A DNA stretch of 64,000 nucleotides from Ignavibacteria bacterium (GCA_016191145.1 JACPPD010000006.1:38615-102614), one strand, 5' to 3'; positions 35,426 through 45,835 are shown, counted from the first letter of the stretch. Notes: generated by a model not told the origin, from the sequence alone. Numbers and translations: made by a program.

Positions 35426-36283
35426 ATGAAAACTCATCCACATCATTATGAATTTACGCGCAGATATGGATTTTATCGGCCTTTTGTATCTGTACTTACA
35501 AGTGGCCGTATACTCGTTATCTTTTTCATTCTAACGGCATGCGAGCAGGTTATTGATGTCGAGTTGCCATACAATAAAAAAATTGTCGTTAATGCATTTG
35601 TCGGCGACGAGTTCGGCGTGGCATGGATATCGCGGACAGTTCCAATTGGTACTGATGCAAGTAGCCAATCGTCTGCGATCATGGATGCTGAAGTCAAAAT
35701 GAAATGGCAGGATTCAATTTATATCCTCGGTAAGAACTACTCCAGCAATACCTTTTTATTTCCCACCGTTGATAGCCGATGGCAGGGCGATTCACTGACG
35801 CTGATGATTGACTGGAGTGGTATGCATGCTGCGTCTACTGCAAGAATGCCGAAACCATCGAAAATTAAAAAGGTATATCTAAAGCCTGGAGAAGACCCTT
35901 ACGATGTTAGCTATCTTTATGCAGTGATCGAAGTGGATGCGGGAGTCGTAGTATGGACCGATTACAGTATTTGGCGACAACCCGAAGCTCCTATGGGATT
36001 CGGTAGGATTCCTTTCTTTTTTGAAGGCGACCCCGACGGTGTCATGAGAGAGATCGAAATATACATTATGTCAAATTATAATGATGTTCAGCCTGGTTCA
36101 GAGATTGAATTGTCGGTTTATACGGCTGACAGAGTATATAATCAATATCTAAAAAACAGATATCATAATAATAATGAACCATTCACTTTTGGCGGTACGA
36201 ATCCACAGTTTAACGTTACGGGAGATGGAATAGGTTTGTTTATTCCAGTATCAGTTCAAACGCAGAGACTGGTAGTGGAATAG
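35426..36283 (+). CDS. DUF4249 lipoprotein, partner of the TonB receptor
   Basis: About 285 aa. A long basic N-terminus precedes a hydrophobic segment and lipobox LTACEQ; the family start CEQVIDVELPYNKKIVVNAFV follows. DUF4249 proteins sit next to TonB receptors and probably help bind the substrate at the surface. Start ATG 35426, in-frame with a TTG at 35420 that overlaps the receptor stop. Confidence 0.85.
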   Translation: MKTHPHHYEFTRRYGFYRPFVSVLTSGRILVIFFILTACEQVIDVELPYNKKIVVNAFVGDEFGVAWISRTVPIGTDASSQSSAIMDAEVKMKWQDSIYILGKNYSSNTFLFPTVDSRWQGDSLTLMIDWSGMHAASTARMPKPSKIKKVYLKPGEDPYDVSYLYAVIEVDAGVVVWTDYSIWRQPEAPMGFGRIPFFFEGDPDGVMREIEIYIMSNYNDVQPGSEIELSVYTADRVYNQYLKNRYHNNNEPFTFGGTNPQFNVTGDGIGLFIPVSVQTQRLVVE

Positions 36284-36536
36284 GGTATGTTATTAGAAGT
36301 ACTATATCTGCTTCGTCATTTTCACTGAAGGGGCACATACCAGAACCAGACGAGAAGGTTGTGTGATGTTTCCGCGGATATATTCAGGCATGCACTATTG
36401 CGTTGTCAGCGCACAAGAAGATTTTGACGTCATAGAGACACAAATTCTTCCCCGTTAGACAAAGGCAGACTCGCTCCGGCATTAACCCCACTCGACAACA
36501 GTTCCCCGAACAAGCTGGCGTGCCCACACCACGAAT

Positions 36537-36636
36537 GCCTCTCGGCAAGTTACCCGGCAGCATATGCCTCCCGGCAAGTTACCCGGCAGCATATGTCTCC
36601 CGGCAAGATGCCCGGCAGCATATGTCTCCCGGCAAG
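36537..36636 (+). repeat. Family 2 repeat cluster
   Basis: Three CAGCATATGYCTCCCGGCA units joined by AGTTACCCGG or AGATGCCCGG, preceded by a decayed copy (TGCCTCTCGGCA). Confidence 0.88.
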
Positions 36637-36666
36637 ATCAACATTCTTGTGGAACGTGTGTAAGAA

Positions 36667-36740
36667 CGAAATTTCAACTACAGACAACGCGTTTTTTATT
36701 TGTTTACTAAAGTGTCGTTACCAGCTCATCCACAGCATTC
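36667..36740 (+). other. Conserved noncoding element, copy B
   Basis: About 74 bp that align with 25930-26002, at a similar distance downstream of a family 2 cluster. Confidence 0.6.
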
Positions 36741-36873
36741 TAAAGTATTTCTACAGAAAACTCTTGGCTGCCTTGGGATTTATGTATATTGATTTGATGA
36801 AGACTATTATAATTGATTTAATTATTTCAATGCGTATGAGTTGTGCAAAACACTAGTAACGGAGAGGCTTTCC

Positions 36874-38958
36874 ATGACGAGATCATTGATACTTGTTCTT
36901 GCATGTGTGTTTATTTGCCGTCAGATGTTTGCACAAGAATGGACACTGCAGAACCGCTATCCAACGGCTGACAATATCTACTCTGTTTCCTGGATTAGTG
37001 CAACTACTGGTACTGCTGTAGGCGAGCTAGGCATGATTCTGCGAACAACTGATGGTGGGTCGATGTGGACACGGCAGGTAAGCAACGTTACGGGCAACCT
37101 TTTTGGAGTTGCATTTACCGATGTATACACAGGTACGGCAGTTGGCGATAGCGGTATTATTCTGCGAACAACTGATGGAGGAGACGGCTGGGTTAGGCAG
37201 AACAGTGGGTCGAAAAACGAACTGTCTGCCATTACGTTCATAGATGCGAACACCGCTACTGTGGTCGGACATGGAGGAATAATTTTGCGAACAGCAGATG
37301 GGGGAGATACGTGGAGTAGTCAGTCGTATGGTGGGACCGACAATCTACTAAATGTACACTTTGTGAATAACAACGTCGGCACGATCGTTGGCTACGATAC
37401 ATTGGCCACCAATGGAATAATCCTTCGAACCGAGAACGGTGGAAAAACATGGACACCTTATGCGGGATCTCTTCCAGAAATATTGATTGGTGTATTCATG
37501 ACGAGCGAATCATCAGCTTTTGCAGTAGGAGCTTACAGTAACATCCTGAAAACAACGGATGGTGGTCAGACCTGGAAGAGCGTTAAACATGGATTGACAG
37601 GAGATTATTACGATGTGTATTTTCCCAGCACGCTGACAGGTTTTATTGTCGGTAGTACCGGACTAATTCAGACAGTAGATGGCGGTGCAAAGTGGACGCA
37701 GGTTCCCAGTGAATTTCCATGGTATTTTTATGATGTTTCGTTTGCCGATGCTAGTAATGGCATGGCAGTTGGTAATCACGGAACATTTGTCCGTACAACA
37801 GATGGAGGTGCCACATGGAATGTTGTTTCGAAAGGGGCTAGTGGTGATTTATATGATATTGCGTTTTCAGGTGCCGACAAAGGCATAGCGGTAGGGGCTG
37901 ATGGGTTGGTCCTTACAACATCTAACGGCGGTACTGATTGGATTGTTCAAAACAGTGGAACAACCAACTGGTTGTGGGGAGTTTCGTTCATCGACGAAAA
38001 TTATGCCACGGCAGTCGGAAATCAAGGCGTAATTCTTCGGTCTACTGATGGTGGAATTGATTGGTTCGCGTTGAATAGTGGAGTCGATATCTCTCTGCGA
38101 GATGTTTATTTCATTGATGTAAATATCGGCATTGCCGTTGGTGAATTAGGCACCATCCTGTACACAACGGATGGTGGCCAGAATTGGGTTGCTCAGAATA
38201 GTGGACAATCAGTTTTCCTCTTAGATGTATTACTCATCGATGTGAGTACTGGAGTTATTGTTGGTGATTATGGGATGATACTTCGTACCACTAATGGTGG
38301 CATAGAGTGGCAACCCATGGCGAGTGGGACGACGGAACGAATTCGGAGCGTCACTTTCCCAAACGCTATCGATGGCATAGCCGTGGGATTCGGAGGTACT
38401 ATACTACGCACCTCAGACGCTGGCATAACATGGGAACCGCAAACCTCCCCAGTGCAAAGCTTATATGCGGTTTTGGCGCTAGAAGATAGCAGAGCAACAG
38501 CAGTAGGTGATGCAGGAAGCATCATATCCACCGAAGATGCAGGCACGATGTGGGTGAAGCAAAACAGTGGAACTAGTAATTGGCTCTATGGCGCATGCTC
38601 TGCAGGTAGCAACAATCAGTATGCCGTTGGCGCTGGTGGGATAATACTCCATGCAGTTTCTAGTCCAACATCGGTTAAAGAGAATGCAGTAAGCAAAGAG
38701 CTAAATTTATCTCACAATTATCCCAATCCATCAACAAGCGAAACAACATTTCAATTCAGCGTCGTGGAGTCATCCCCAACCGTGATCGACGTCGTCGATG
38801 CACTTGGCACCACGATGAACACCGTTGTGAATGAATACCTTCCAGTCGGGAATTACGAACGCATACTCGACACCCGAACGCTCACCAGTGGAGTGTATTT
38901 CTTCAGATTGAACAACGGAAACGTACACGCAGTGAGTCGGTTTATGGTGGTGCGCTGA
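36874..38958 (+). CDS. T9SS-secreted BNR/Ycf48-like propeller protein
   Basis: 694 aa. Signal peptide (ends CRQMFAQ). More than a dozen repeats of about 42 residues follow the pattern GxILRTTDGGxTWxxQxSG...LxxVxFxDxNxGxAVG, i.e. Asp-box blades of two probable seven-bladed propellers. The C-terminus (about 610-694) is a T9SS sorting domain with SHNYPNPSTSETTFQFSV and GVYFFRLNNG. It is a close paralogue of 49255-51336, which shares architecture and long identical blocks. Start chosen at ATG 36874, not 36841, because it begins the signal peptide. Confidence 0.88.
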   Translation: MTRSLILVLACVFICRQMFAQEWTLQNRYPTADNIYSVSWISATTGTAVGELGMILRTTDGGSMWTRQVSNVTGNLFGVAFTDVYTGTAVGDSGIILRTTDGGDGWVRQNSGSKNELSAITFIDANTATVVGHGGIILRTADGGDTWSSQSYGGTDNLLNVHFVNNNVGTIVGYDTLATNGIILRTENGGKTWTPYAGSLPEILIGVFMTSESSAFAVGAYSNILKTTDGGQTWKSVKHGLTGDYYDVYFPSTLTGFIVGSTGLIQTVDGGAKWTQVPSEFPWYFYDVSFADASNGMAVGNHGTFVRTTDGGATWNVVSKGASGDLYDIAFSGADKGIAVGADGLVLTTSNGGTDWIVQNSGTTNWLWGVSFIDENYATAVGNQGVILRSTDGGIDWFALNSGVDISLRDVYFIDVNIGIAVGELGTILYTTDGGQNWVAQNSGQSVFLLDVLLIDVSTGVIVGDYGMILRTTNGGIEWQPMASGTTERIRSVTFPNAIDGIAVGFGGTILRTSDAGITWEPQTSPVQSLYAVLALEDSRATAVGDAGSIISTEDAGTMWVKQNSGTSNWLYGACSAGSNNQYAVGAGGIILHAVSSPTSVKENAVSKELNLSHNYPNPSTSETTFQFSVVESSPTVIDVVDALGTTMNTVVNEYLPVGNYERILDTRTLTSGVYFFRLNNGNVHAVSRFMVVR

Positions 38959-38969
38959 GATCGGTTTCC

Positions 38970-39127
38970 GAAACGCCGGGAGAAACGCCGGGAGAAACGC
39001 CGGGAGAATCACCGGGAGAATCACCGGGTCAATAACAACGCCGGGAGAAACACCGGGTCAATAACAACGCCGGGGGAATCACCAGGTCAATCACCTGGAG
39101 AAACGCCGGGATAAACGCCGGGAGAAG
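38970..39127 (+). repeat. Family 1 repeat array, with decayed family 2 tail
   Basis: About twelve units, mostly GCCGGGAGAAAC with ACCGGGAGAATC and ACCGGGTCAATA variants, right after the T9SS stop. Some units carry point changes (CCAGG, CCTGG). A decayed family 2 piece follows at 39133-39158. Confidence 0.9.
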
Positions 39128-39188
39128 TGGTAGACTCCCGGCAAGTTACACCGGCAACATTATACACTGCGGGTGTAGCTCTTTGGAT

Positions 39189-41402
39189 CTATTTTAAGAG
39201 TACTACCTGCCCCCTACCAAGAAGATTGCTGTCTTGCATTACGAGTATCATGTAGGTACCGTTCGCAAGCGATGATGCATCGATTTGAATTTGCCCGTTG
39301 CTGTTGTAAAATCGCTCGTTCCTAACAATATTTCCTAACGTATTCAGGACGGTGACTGTCAGTGGCATTGCATCTTCATGGAGTCCACTAATAGTGAATG
39401 TACTTGAAAATGGATTCGGATAGAACGACAACGTTCCTGGAATATTCGATTCGTTAACTCCCAACGCAGGATCGAGATAATACATTTCGATACCTGTTTG
39501 GTAACAATCGATAATAAACCATCGATCGTTTTTATCGACAAGAACTTGAAGAGGCATACACCGAATTGGGATGGACCACTCTATCGTCTTGCTGTCAACA
39601 TTGACAGCATGGAGCTTTGAATCGGCATAACCCAGGACTGTGTTCGACGTATTCATTGAGGTAAGGGGCAGGAATCTTTGTCCCAAATCGATTACAGTAC
39701 TCAATGCAGAGTCAGCAGCATCCTGATCAATCAAACCTGCACTGTCGTCCATAATAACTTTCTCACTGAGTGGAAGTATCACAGCCGCAGTACGCCCAGG
39801 AAAAACAACAGTCTTTCGTGATTTGCAGTCGACACCATCTAAACAATTGAACATCCATACTTCGCTTGTTGTGTAATAATTCACCGGGGCCAGTATAAGA
39901 TTCCCACCTGTGTTAACAGCAAGTTTACGTGGACCATTCCTGGTATATATGCCTTCGACAATTCCATGCAGTAGTGGATTTTCAAAATTTCGGTTGTCTG
40001 AGCACGGAGACGTCGTGGTAAAGTAATCGACACCTTTAAAATCAGTATATTGGATAGTCATCTCCCAATTGTAGCTCATAATAAACTGATTGCCGTCACT
40101 TGATATCCATTCTGCACCAATCAGACTAGTCCCATATTGCGTTGGGTGAATGTTATTCTCACCCGTCAGCCGACAAAATGTGTCGCCATTAATAGTTGAA
40201 ATCTGAAGAATCTGGTTATAATAATTCACCACAACATTCTTCATGGTGGGCGACACCAGAAAATTGGCGACACCTTCAGTAGAAACATTTGGCCATATCT
40301 TGAAACCAGTTTCACCTGTCCGTCTGTCAATCTCTACAATACCCAAACGGCTGACTAATGCTGCAATCCGTCCGTCGGAGAGTTGACCAATATCAACGAT
40401 GGGAGTCCGAGAAGGAAGTATTGAAATACTTGAGAACGAAGACTCGTCGATTTGCAAGTATTCAAGGGTTGAGCTGACATAAATGAATGGACTTTGTCGC
40501 AAATTTGTGGTGTAACTATCTTTAGAATCTGGACCCGGAATCTTGGCTACAATTTGAAGTGGAGACAGGCTCAACATTATTGTAGTATCTCGATTTGTGC
40601 GTATCAGTGCCCGGTATCCATCGCGTAACACAGCATGCTGATTAGTAATATAACTATCAGCTGTATTATAATATGTCCCAATATCAAGTGAATCTGTGAA
40701 TTCTTTCAACTGAGGATCGTAGATACGGACATATTGAAGCGGTCTGGGTTCCAACTGGTACTGGTATAACAACAGGCGCCCATCATCAAGAACGTCGAGG
40801 GAGAAAAAACGTGAGTTTTTGTCGTTGAAGAACGCTAGTGTATCGACGCTGCTATCAGCCTGCACTCTCAGCAACTCATACAATCCAATGCCATAAAGAA
40901 TATTTCGCACCTTGTCGTATGCCTCACCATTGAATTGTGGGTGAGCCCATGTAAACCTGAATCGCCGTTCCAGCGTCAATGGATCAATGACTTCAATAGT
41001 ATCGTCCTGTGGGCTGGCCGCGATTCTCCGTACTATCGCATTTCCATATCTGTCGATCCAGGTCAGCGCAGAATTCCATTGATGGGATTGGATCTGTTCA
41101 CCAGTAATAAAATTGAAAATCCCGCACCATCCACTATCAAGTTCGGCATACAAGAGTGAATCGTTAAGAACGCCGAAAAAAGTAATGCGTGTTGGTGTGA
41201 GTGGGGTACTTTTTACCAAGGTGTCTGCCTTTGTATCCCACGTATCAACGAAATTGCCTCCATAAGTATAAAGCAAATTTCGTTTATCATCGAACCTTAG
41301 GCTTTCCACTTTCCAATGCTGATCTCTCTTCCACGCCCGGAAAGGCTGCGCCTGCACACTTTCGGTTATAAGTAACAGCGCTATGACGAGGAGAAGACAC
41401 AT
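39189..41402 (-). CDS. T9SS-secreted WD/propeller-like protein
   Basis: 737 aa with signal peptide (ends SVQAQ), a long beta-rich body without Asp-boxes (segments such as LLYTYGGNFVDTWDTKADTLV suggest a propeller) and a T9SS type A domain from about residue 650 (LSFYPNPFSSTFTISGL ... NGTYMILVMQDSNLLGRGQVVLLK). Ligand unknown. Surface protein in a run of such genes. Confidence 0.8.
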   Translation of the reverse strand: MCLLLVIALLLITESVQAQPFRAWKRDQHWKVESLRFDDKRNLLYTYGGNFVDTWDTKADTLVKSTPLTPTRITFFGVLNDSLLYAELDSGWCGIFNFITGEQIQSHQWNSALTWIDRYGNAIVRRIAASPQDDTIEVIDPLTLERRFRFTWAHPQFNGEAYDKVRNILYGIGLYELLRVQADSSVDTLAFFNDKNSRFFSLDVLDDGRLLLYQYQLEPRPLQYVRIYDPQLKEFTDSLDIGTYYNTADSYITNQHAVLRDGYRALIRTNRDTTIMLSLSPLQIVAKIPGPDSKDSYTTNLRQSPFIYVSSTLEYLQIDESSFSSISILPSRTPIVDIGQLSDGRIAALVSRLGIVEIDRRTGETGFKIWPNVSTEGVANFLVSPTMKNVVVNYYNQILQISTINGDTFCRLTGENNIHPTQYGTSLIGAEWISSDGNQFIMSYNWEMTIQYTDFKGVDYFTTTSPCSDNRNFENPLLHGIVEGIYTRNGPRKLAVNTGGNLILAPVNYYTTSEVWMFNCLDGVDCKSRKTVVFPGRTAAVILPLSEKVIMDDSAGLIDQDAADSALSTVIDLGQRFLPLTSMNTSNTVLGYADSKLHAVNVDSKTIEWSIPIRCMPLQVLVDKNDRWFIIDCYQTGIEMYYLDPALGVNESNIPGTLSFYPNPFSSTFTISGLHEDAMPLTVTVLNTLGNIVRNERFYNSNGQIQIDASSLANGTYMILVMQDSNLLGRGQVVLLK

Positions 41403-41460
41403 ACTTAATACGTAAAATAGGTGGTTTTAGGCGATAACGTCACTCCAGAAATAGAACCTT

Positions 41461-41516
41461 CGCCGGGAGAAACGCCGGGAGAAACGCCGGGAGATTCGTC
41501 AGCATATGCCTCCCGT
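41461..41516. repeat. Family 1 units joined to half a family 2 unit
   Basis: Three GCCGGGAGAAAC-type units run straight into CAGCATATGCCTCCCG. This composite shows that the two families can be adjacent. Confidence 0.8.
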
Positions 41517-41537
41517 AAAGTGGTAAATGGTTACCGG

Positions 41538-42845
41538 CTAATCCGTTACGAGCACAACAAAAACCTTCGAGTGTTGTATTACAAGGTATAACCCTCTTGG
41601 TACTTCCGGTAAGGATTGTCTGTCATAGACACTGCCCATAATGAATTCCCCCATTCCTGTATACACGAACCACGCGCCGTTGTCCGATACTTCGTGGTTT
41701 AATGCGGAAAGATTCCTCGTAATAAGCTTTTTTGATCTAGCAAGGTCGGGTATTCGAGACTGTTTAAGAAGGGGCTCATCAACACTGACGGCAGGATCAT
41801 ATTTCCAAAGGTTTGGTGGATAGATGTTGTATGTAAGCAAAAAATAGTTATCAAAAGCGATATACATGTTTGAAAGTGAATCACCGTAAATATTTTTAAC
41901 ATTGTACGAATTAGGGATGCTGTATACCGACCATGAATTATCAGTTGTTGGCTTAATGTAAATCCGGGCATTCATCGTCCCTCTATATCGTCCATCCCAC
42001 TCCGCGATTACATCGTAGCCATCGGTAGTGTGATGGTACATATAATGTAGTGAGTCGTCGTACCAATCCAGCGAATCCGAGACTGTCCATGTTTGACCGT
42101 CGTCAGTACTCCAACAGCCCTGTTTGCCCGTCCACCCTACAAGCAAATCCGGAGTATTGAAATGAACCGTAGATGTAATTGCAGGTGTAGATAAACTGAC
42201 ACTTGATTCGACATCACAGCCATTCATCAACCATAATCCATTTGAGAAAAGTACCTTGTTAAACGTCCAGTCCAAGGGAAAACCGATGTTGCACTTATCG
42301 GTATCAGAAGAATTCTTTGATCTCCACTTTACGCATTGTCCATTCCAGATGACTTCAATTACAATTGAATCGGAACATTGCACATGTGGAATGCCATCTT
42401 GCGACGTTGAGACAGGTACTTCGAGAAGATAATTCTGAATAGAATCATGTGTGTCGGCAAGGCGCCAGAAATTCAGAGACTCCCGACCCACATCAGAGGT
42501 GTTGTAATATCCAAAAAACAATCCCGATGAAGTTTCTGATAAGCTGTGAGGTTCGATACCCCAGCTAGCATAGCGATCGAAGACGGCCAGCCATCGGACA
42601 GCAGTGTCAACATTTCCCCCTCTAATTAAACCAACAAAAACACCGGTCACATCTCCACTGTCTGACCCACCCAAGGAATACCCCTTTTCATAGATTGAGC
42701 TAAGTGTCACTGCATGATCTTGATACGCAACAACATCGACGATGCGCCCACTAACACCGTACGGACGGAACTGCCCACGTACCTGCATGCATGGCATCAA
42801 TGCAAATACCGTTACCAACGAATAGACCAACCATCTGCATTGCAT
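41538..42845 (-). CDS. Secreted hypothetical protein, propeller-like
   Basis: 435 aa with signal peptide (ends MQVRGQ). One Asp-box-like motif (STDDGQTW) appears near residue 255. The C-terminal 75 residues (GAWFVYTGMGEFIMGSVYDR...PRGLYLVIQHSKVFVVLVTD) resemble a divergent T9SS sorting domain lacking the YPNP start. Function unknown. The gene lies next to the other surface genes, in the same orientation as the T9SS gene before it. Confidence 0.7.
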   Translation of the reverse strand: MQCRWLVYSLVTVFALMPCMQVRGQFRPYGVSGRIVDVVAYQDHAVTLSSIYEKGYSLGGSDSGDVTGVFVGLIRGGNVDTAVRWLAVFDRYASWGIEPHSLSETSSGLFFGYYNTSDVGRESLNFWRLADTHDSIQNYLLEVPVSTSQDGIPHVQCSDSIVIEVIWNGQCVKWRSKNSSDTDKCNIGFPLDWTFNKVLFSNGLWLMNGCDVESSVSLSTPAITSTVHFNTPDLLVGWTGKQGCWSTDDGQTWTVSDSLDWYDDSLHYMYHHTTDGYDVIAEWDGRYRGTMNARIYIKPTTDNSWSVYSIPNSYNVKNIYGDSLSNMYIAFDNYFLLTYNIYPPNLWKYDPAVSVDEPLLKQSRIPDLARSKKLITRNLSALNHEVSDNGAWFVYTGMGEFIMGSVYDRQSLPEVPRGLYLVIQHSKVFVVLVTD

Positions 42846-42928
42846 ATAACCACATGAAGAATAAGGAACGGGTACAACATAAAGGTTTCAGGGACATGTT
42901 CCATCCCGGTATCCTCCCACTGATGCGG

Positions 42929-44911
42929 TTAATTCACGTAATACATTCGGATCAACCCTTTGTGCTTGACCTCGATTTCGCCTCTGGGGTCGCATTGGAA
43001 TTCGTTTTTTATTAATGAATATGTGTCGTGCGAGACGTTAACCCTTCCTGGTTCGCAATGCTGCTCCATTCGTGCTGCCACGTTTACGGTGTCGCCCCAG
43101 ATGTCGTAAGCATATTTCTTCACGCCGACGATTCCGGCCACAACGGGACCGGAATGCAGGCCAACACGAATGAGAAACCGAGATGAGTTTGCGGGATCTG
43201 TTTGCCAACGAATAATGTCAAGTGCTGCCAGTACTGCATTGAATGCATGTCGTGGATCTTCTGCTGGTAATCCTGCTGCTGCTAAATAAGCATCGCCGAT
43301 TGTCTTGATTTTTTCGAGACCTCTGTTTTCAATAATATGATCGAATGCACTGATGCTTCTGTTGAGCTCAGCTACGAGTTCCTCTGGCGTCATTGTCTCG
43401 GCAAGACCGGTGAAGTTTACAAAGTCGGTAAACAGCACAGTCACATGACCGTACAATCTTGCTTCTGCATGCCCCTTAACCTTTAATTCCTCTGCAACTT
43501 CGGCCGGAAGGATGTTAAGGAGAAGTTCTTCCGATACTTTTTTCTCGCGCTCAACGAGACTCAGTGTTTCCTCTAACTGTGCATTGGCACTGCGTAACTC
43601 TATTGTTCGCTCATCGACCTTTATTGCAAGCAGTTCGTTTTGTCTGGCAATGAGGTCTGCCTTGCTTTCGAGTTCTTTCAATAACCTCAGTTGTGCCTCC
43701 TCGCGTTGACGTTTATAAATATTAATACGATCGGCAAGGGCAAACGAAAGCAGTGTTGCTTCGAATGCCGAGCCAATTTGTCCCGGGTTAATAAACGGAA
43801 GCACAGGCGTGATGTTCAGAGACTCGAGAATCATGAATACAAGGGCAATAATGAGAAAGCTCCATGCAAGCAGGTAGAAGCGTGCAGGGTGGTAGCCGCG
43901 TCGGTAAATAACTACACCAGTCGAGGCAAGAAATACCGACATGCCCATAATTCCGGCTTGAGCCACTTGCAATCCAAGAATCTTCAACGGAGAAAACACC
44001 AGCACAATATCTACTGCTGCGATAACGATAAACACATACGAGAGTTTATGTAAAAGGGGCGCTTGTTTACGCGTTTGAAGAAAAGCCTGGGTAAAGAGAA
44101 CCGACGCGAACATCGTGAGTGCAGCACTCGCAACAGCGTATTTGTTTATTATCGGATATGTAGGCCAGAAAAATTCGAAGGCATACATTGAAATCAGCGA
44201 CATGAAGAGTGTAATGCAGAGCAAATAGGCGATGTAGAACAAATACACAACATCGCGTGTACCAAGGAACAGAAAGAAATTATATAAGCCGATTAACAGC
44301 ATGACTCCGAAGTAAAGTCCCTGCACAAAGTCCAGCAGGTGATTGTTTACGATGAAATGATCGAGAGTACCTACCTGCAACGGAAAGAATAGAGGTTGAA
44401 GCGAACGTACTCGAAGAAGATATGTATATGTACTGTCTCGCGGAATCCTTAAGGAGAAAAGGAAGGTGCTTATATCAATCTCGCGCTGAGCAAACTGGTA
44501 ATCGTCGCCGGAGAATTGTACAGGCTCTGCTTCCGACCAATTAAACTGCGAGCCCCTTACCCTGTGCAGCTCAATGTGATCCATGAAGGCTGACCCAACA
44601 TGAAGGTAGAGCTTTTCTGATGATCTATTACAAATGGAGAACATCATCCAAACATTGTTTGGAGTGCTTGCAAAATTTGGGATTGGTCTGGTGTACGGTG
44701 TAAAACGAGTAAGGATGTTCGCATCGATGATTTGCGTGGCACTAAGATTCCCATCGTCCAGATATGCCAACGAAAGTGTACCAATGTTAACGACACCTTG
44801 CGAAGGTTCGTAATTTATAACACTGAGTTTACTTTGAGCATAACCCTGTACAGAGGAGCTCAGTAACAGAGTCATAACCAGGAGCATAGATTCGTATAGA
44901 GCCAGTTTCAA
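42929..44911 (-). CDS. Adenylate cyclase with 7TMR-DISM sensor region
   Basis: 660 aa. Signal peptide (ends GYAQ), 7TMR-DISM extracellular domain (about 30-185), seven transmembrane helices (about 190-400), coiled coil (about 405-475), then a class III cyclase domain. Catalytic marks are VTVLFTDFVNFT (metal Asp), the Lys of EKIKTIGDAYLA and the Asp of YDIWGDTVNVAARME, a K/D pair that predicts ATP rather than GTP as substrate. It probably makes cAMP in response to an extracellular ligand. Divergent from the next gene. Confidence 0.9.
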   Translation of the reverse strand: MKLALYESMLLVMTLLLSSSVQGYAQSKLSVINYEPSQGVVNIGTLSLAYLDDGNLSATQIIDANILTRFTPYTRPIPNFASTPNNVWMMFSICNRSSEKLYLHVGSAFMDHIELHRVRGSQFNWSEAEPVQFSGDDYQFAQREIDISTFLFSLRIPRDSTYTYLLRVRSLQPLFFPLQVGTLDHFIVNNHLLDFVQGLYFGVMLLIGLYNFFLFLGTRDVVYLFYIAYLLCITLFMSLISMYAFEFFWPTYPIINKYAVASAALTMFASVLFTQAFLQTRKQAPLLHKLSYVFIVIAAVDIVLVFSPLKILGLQVAQAGIMGMSVFLASTGVVIYRRGYHPARFYLLAWSFLIIALVFMILESLNITPVLPFINPGQIGSAFEATLLSFALADRINIYKRQREEAQLRLLKELESKADLIARQNELLAIKVDERTIELRSANAQLEETLSLVEREKKVSEELLLNILPAEVAEELKVKGHAEARLYGHVTVLFTDFVNFTGLAETMTPEELVAELNRSISAFDHIIENRGLEKIKTIGDAYLAAAGLPAEDPRHAFNAVLAALDIIRWQTDPANSSRFLIRVGLHSGPVVAGIVGVKKYAYDIWGDTVNVAARMEQHCEPGRVNVSHDTYSLIKNEFQCDPRGEIEVKHKGLIRMYYVN

Positions 44912-44971
44912 ATCGCCTCCGTAATCATATATTCCACTTCCCAGGAAGATCTAAACTAGGTTTTTTTTATA

Positions 44972-45835
44972 ATGAATAGTGTGAATAATCTTCAAAAGCT
45001 CGAGCAGGAAGTGTGGGCATACTGTCTGACTATGGCTAACGATCCACAGAAGCGGTATGAATCGAGGTGCGATTTTTACAGACAGTTTGGGCTTACGCAA
45101 GAGGGGCAGTTCGGATATGGTAACTCCGAGCTGGCGTTTATGACGTGGGAAATGCGTGGACGTCTGGTAGCCAACGGGGGGAGCCCGTGGTGGAGCGCTG
45201 TGAATCTTAGATTTATTTACTATTCAGAGCTTGGCGCCAGGGCATTGGAAGCGGGAATTCCAATTCCGGAGATGCCACAGCCATCACAGTTGTGGGCGTT
45301 ATATATCCAGAATCGAACAGAATCACAGTGGTATAGAGCCCATAACGGAAGCATTCTGGCGGGTTTTGAAGAATACAAAACGCTTTGTGTTCACGAGGTT
45401 GCTTCTGAACAGTCATTTATCAATATTGTCTTGTATCGGTTGCTGTATGCTCAGTCGATGGCCGATGGCTGGTCGGATCTCGATGCGCTTGGAAAGATAT
45501 TGGCTGATCCGCGTGGTGATGCAGTGTATTTCATGACGCACCTTTCAGATTATTATCCCCCAGATTACCCGATGACGTCGGCAGAATACAAGGCAATGTT
45601 TGGTGCAGTGCATAACCTGGAAGAGTTTTCGGAAGAGTTTTTTGACGATGTAGTTGTGGGCACTGAATTCAAACGTCTTTATTCTCGTGCAGGCAATGAA
45701 AACCTTGCCCCCTACCTTCCCGATTATTTAACAGATGGTAAACCATCCTATCCATCGGGCGTTCCGGTATACATAGGCAAGATGTTTTGGTTGATACGCA
45801 TTTTCAGAATTTTTTGGAAGTGGTTGTTCCCATGA
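44972..45835 (+). CDS. Hypothetical protein coupled to an FAD oxidoreductase
   Basis: 287 aa, no signal peptide, rich in Trp/Tyr and mostly helical. Its stop overlaps the start of the next gene (ATGA), so they are translated together. The C-terminus (YIGKMFWLIRIFRIFWKWLF) is a hydrophobic/basic amphipathic segment that could bind a membrane. I do not recognise the family; a role as partner or substrate carrier of the oxidoreductase is inference. Confidence 0.75.
   Translation: MNSVNNLQKLEQEVWAYCLTMANDPQKRYESRCDFYRQFGLTQEGQFGYGNSELAFMTWEMRGRLVANGGSPWWSAVNLRFIYYSELGARALEAGIPIPEMPQPSQLWALYIQNRTESQWYRAHNGSILAGFEEYKTLCVHEVASEQSFINIVLYRLLYAQSMADGWSDLDALGKILADPRGDAVYFMTHLSDYYPPDYPMTSAEYKAMFGAVHNLEEFSEEFFDDVVVGTEFKRLYSRAGNENLAPYLPDYLTDGKPSYPSGVPVYIGKMFWLIRIFRIFWKWLFP

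Larger units (their letters stand above)
36284..36873. other. Gene-free stretch with family 2 repeats
   Basis: No gene recognised. It holds the family 2 cluster (36537-36636), element copy B (36667-36740) and AT-rich sequence up to the T9SS gene, whose ATG follows GGAGAGG. Confidence 0.8.
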
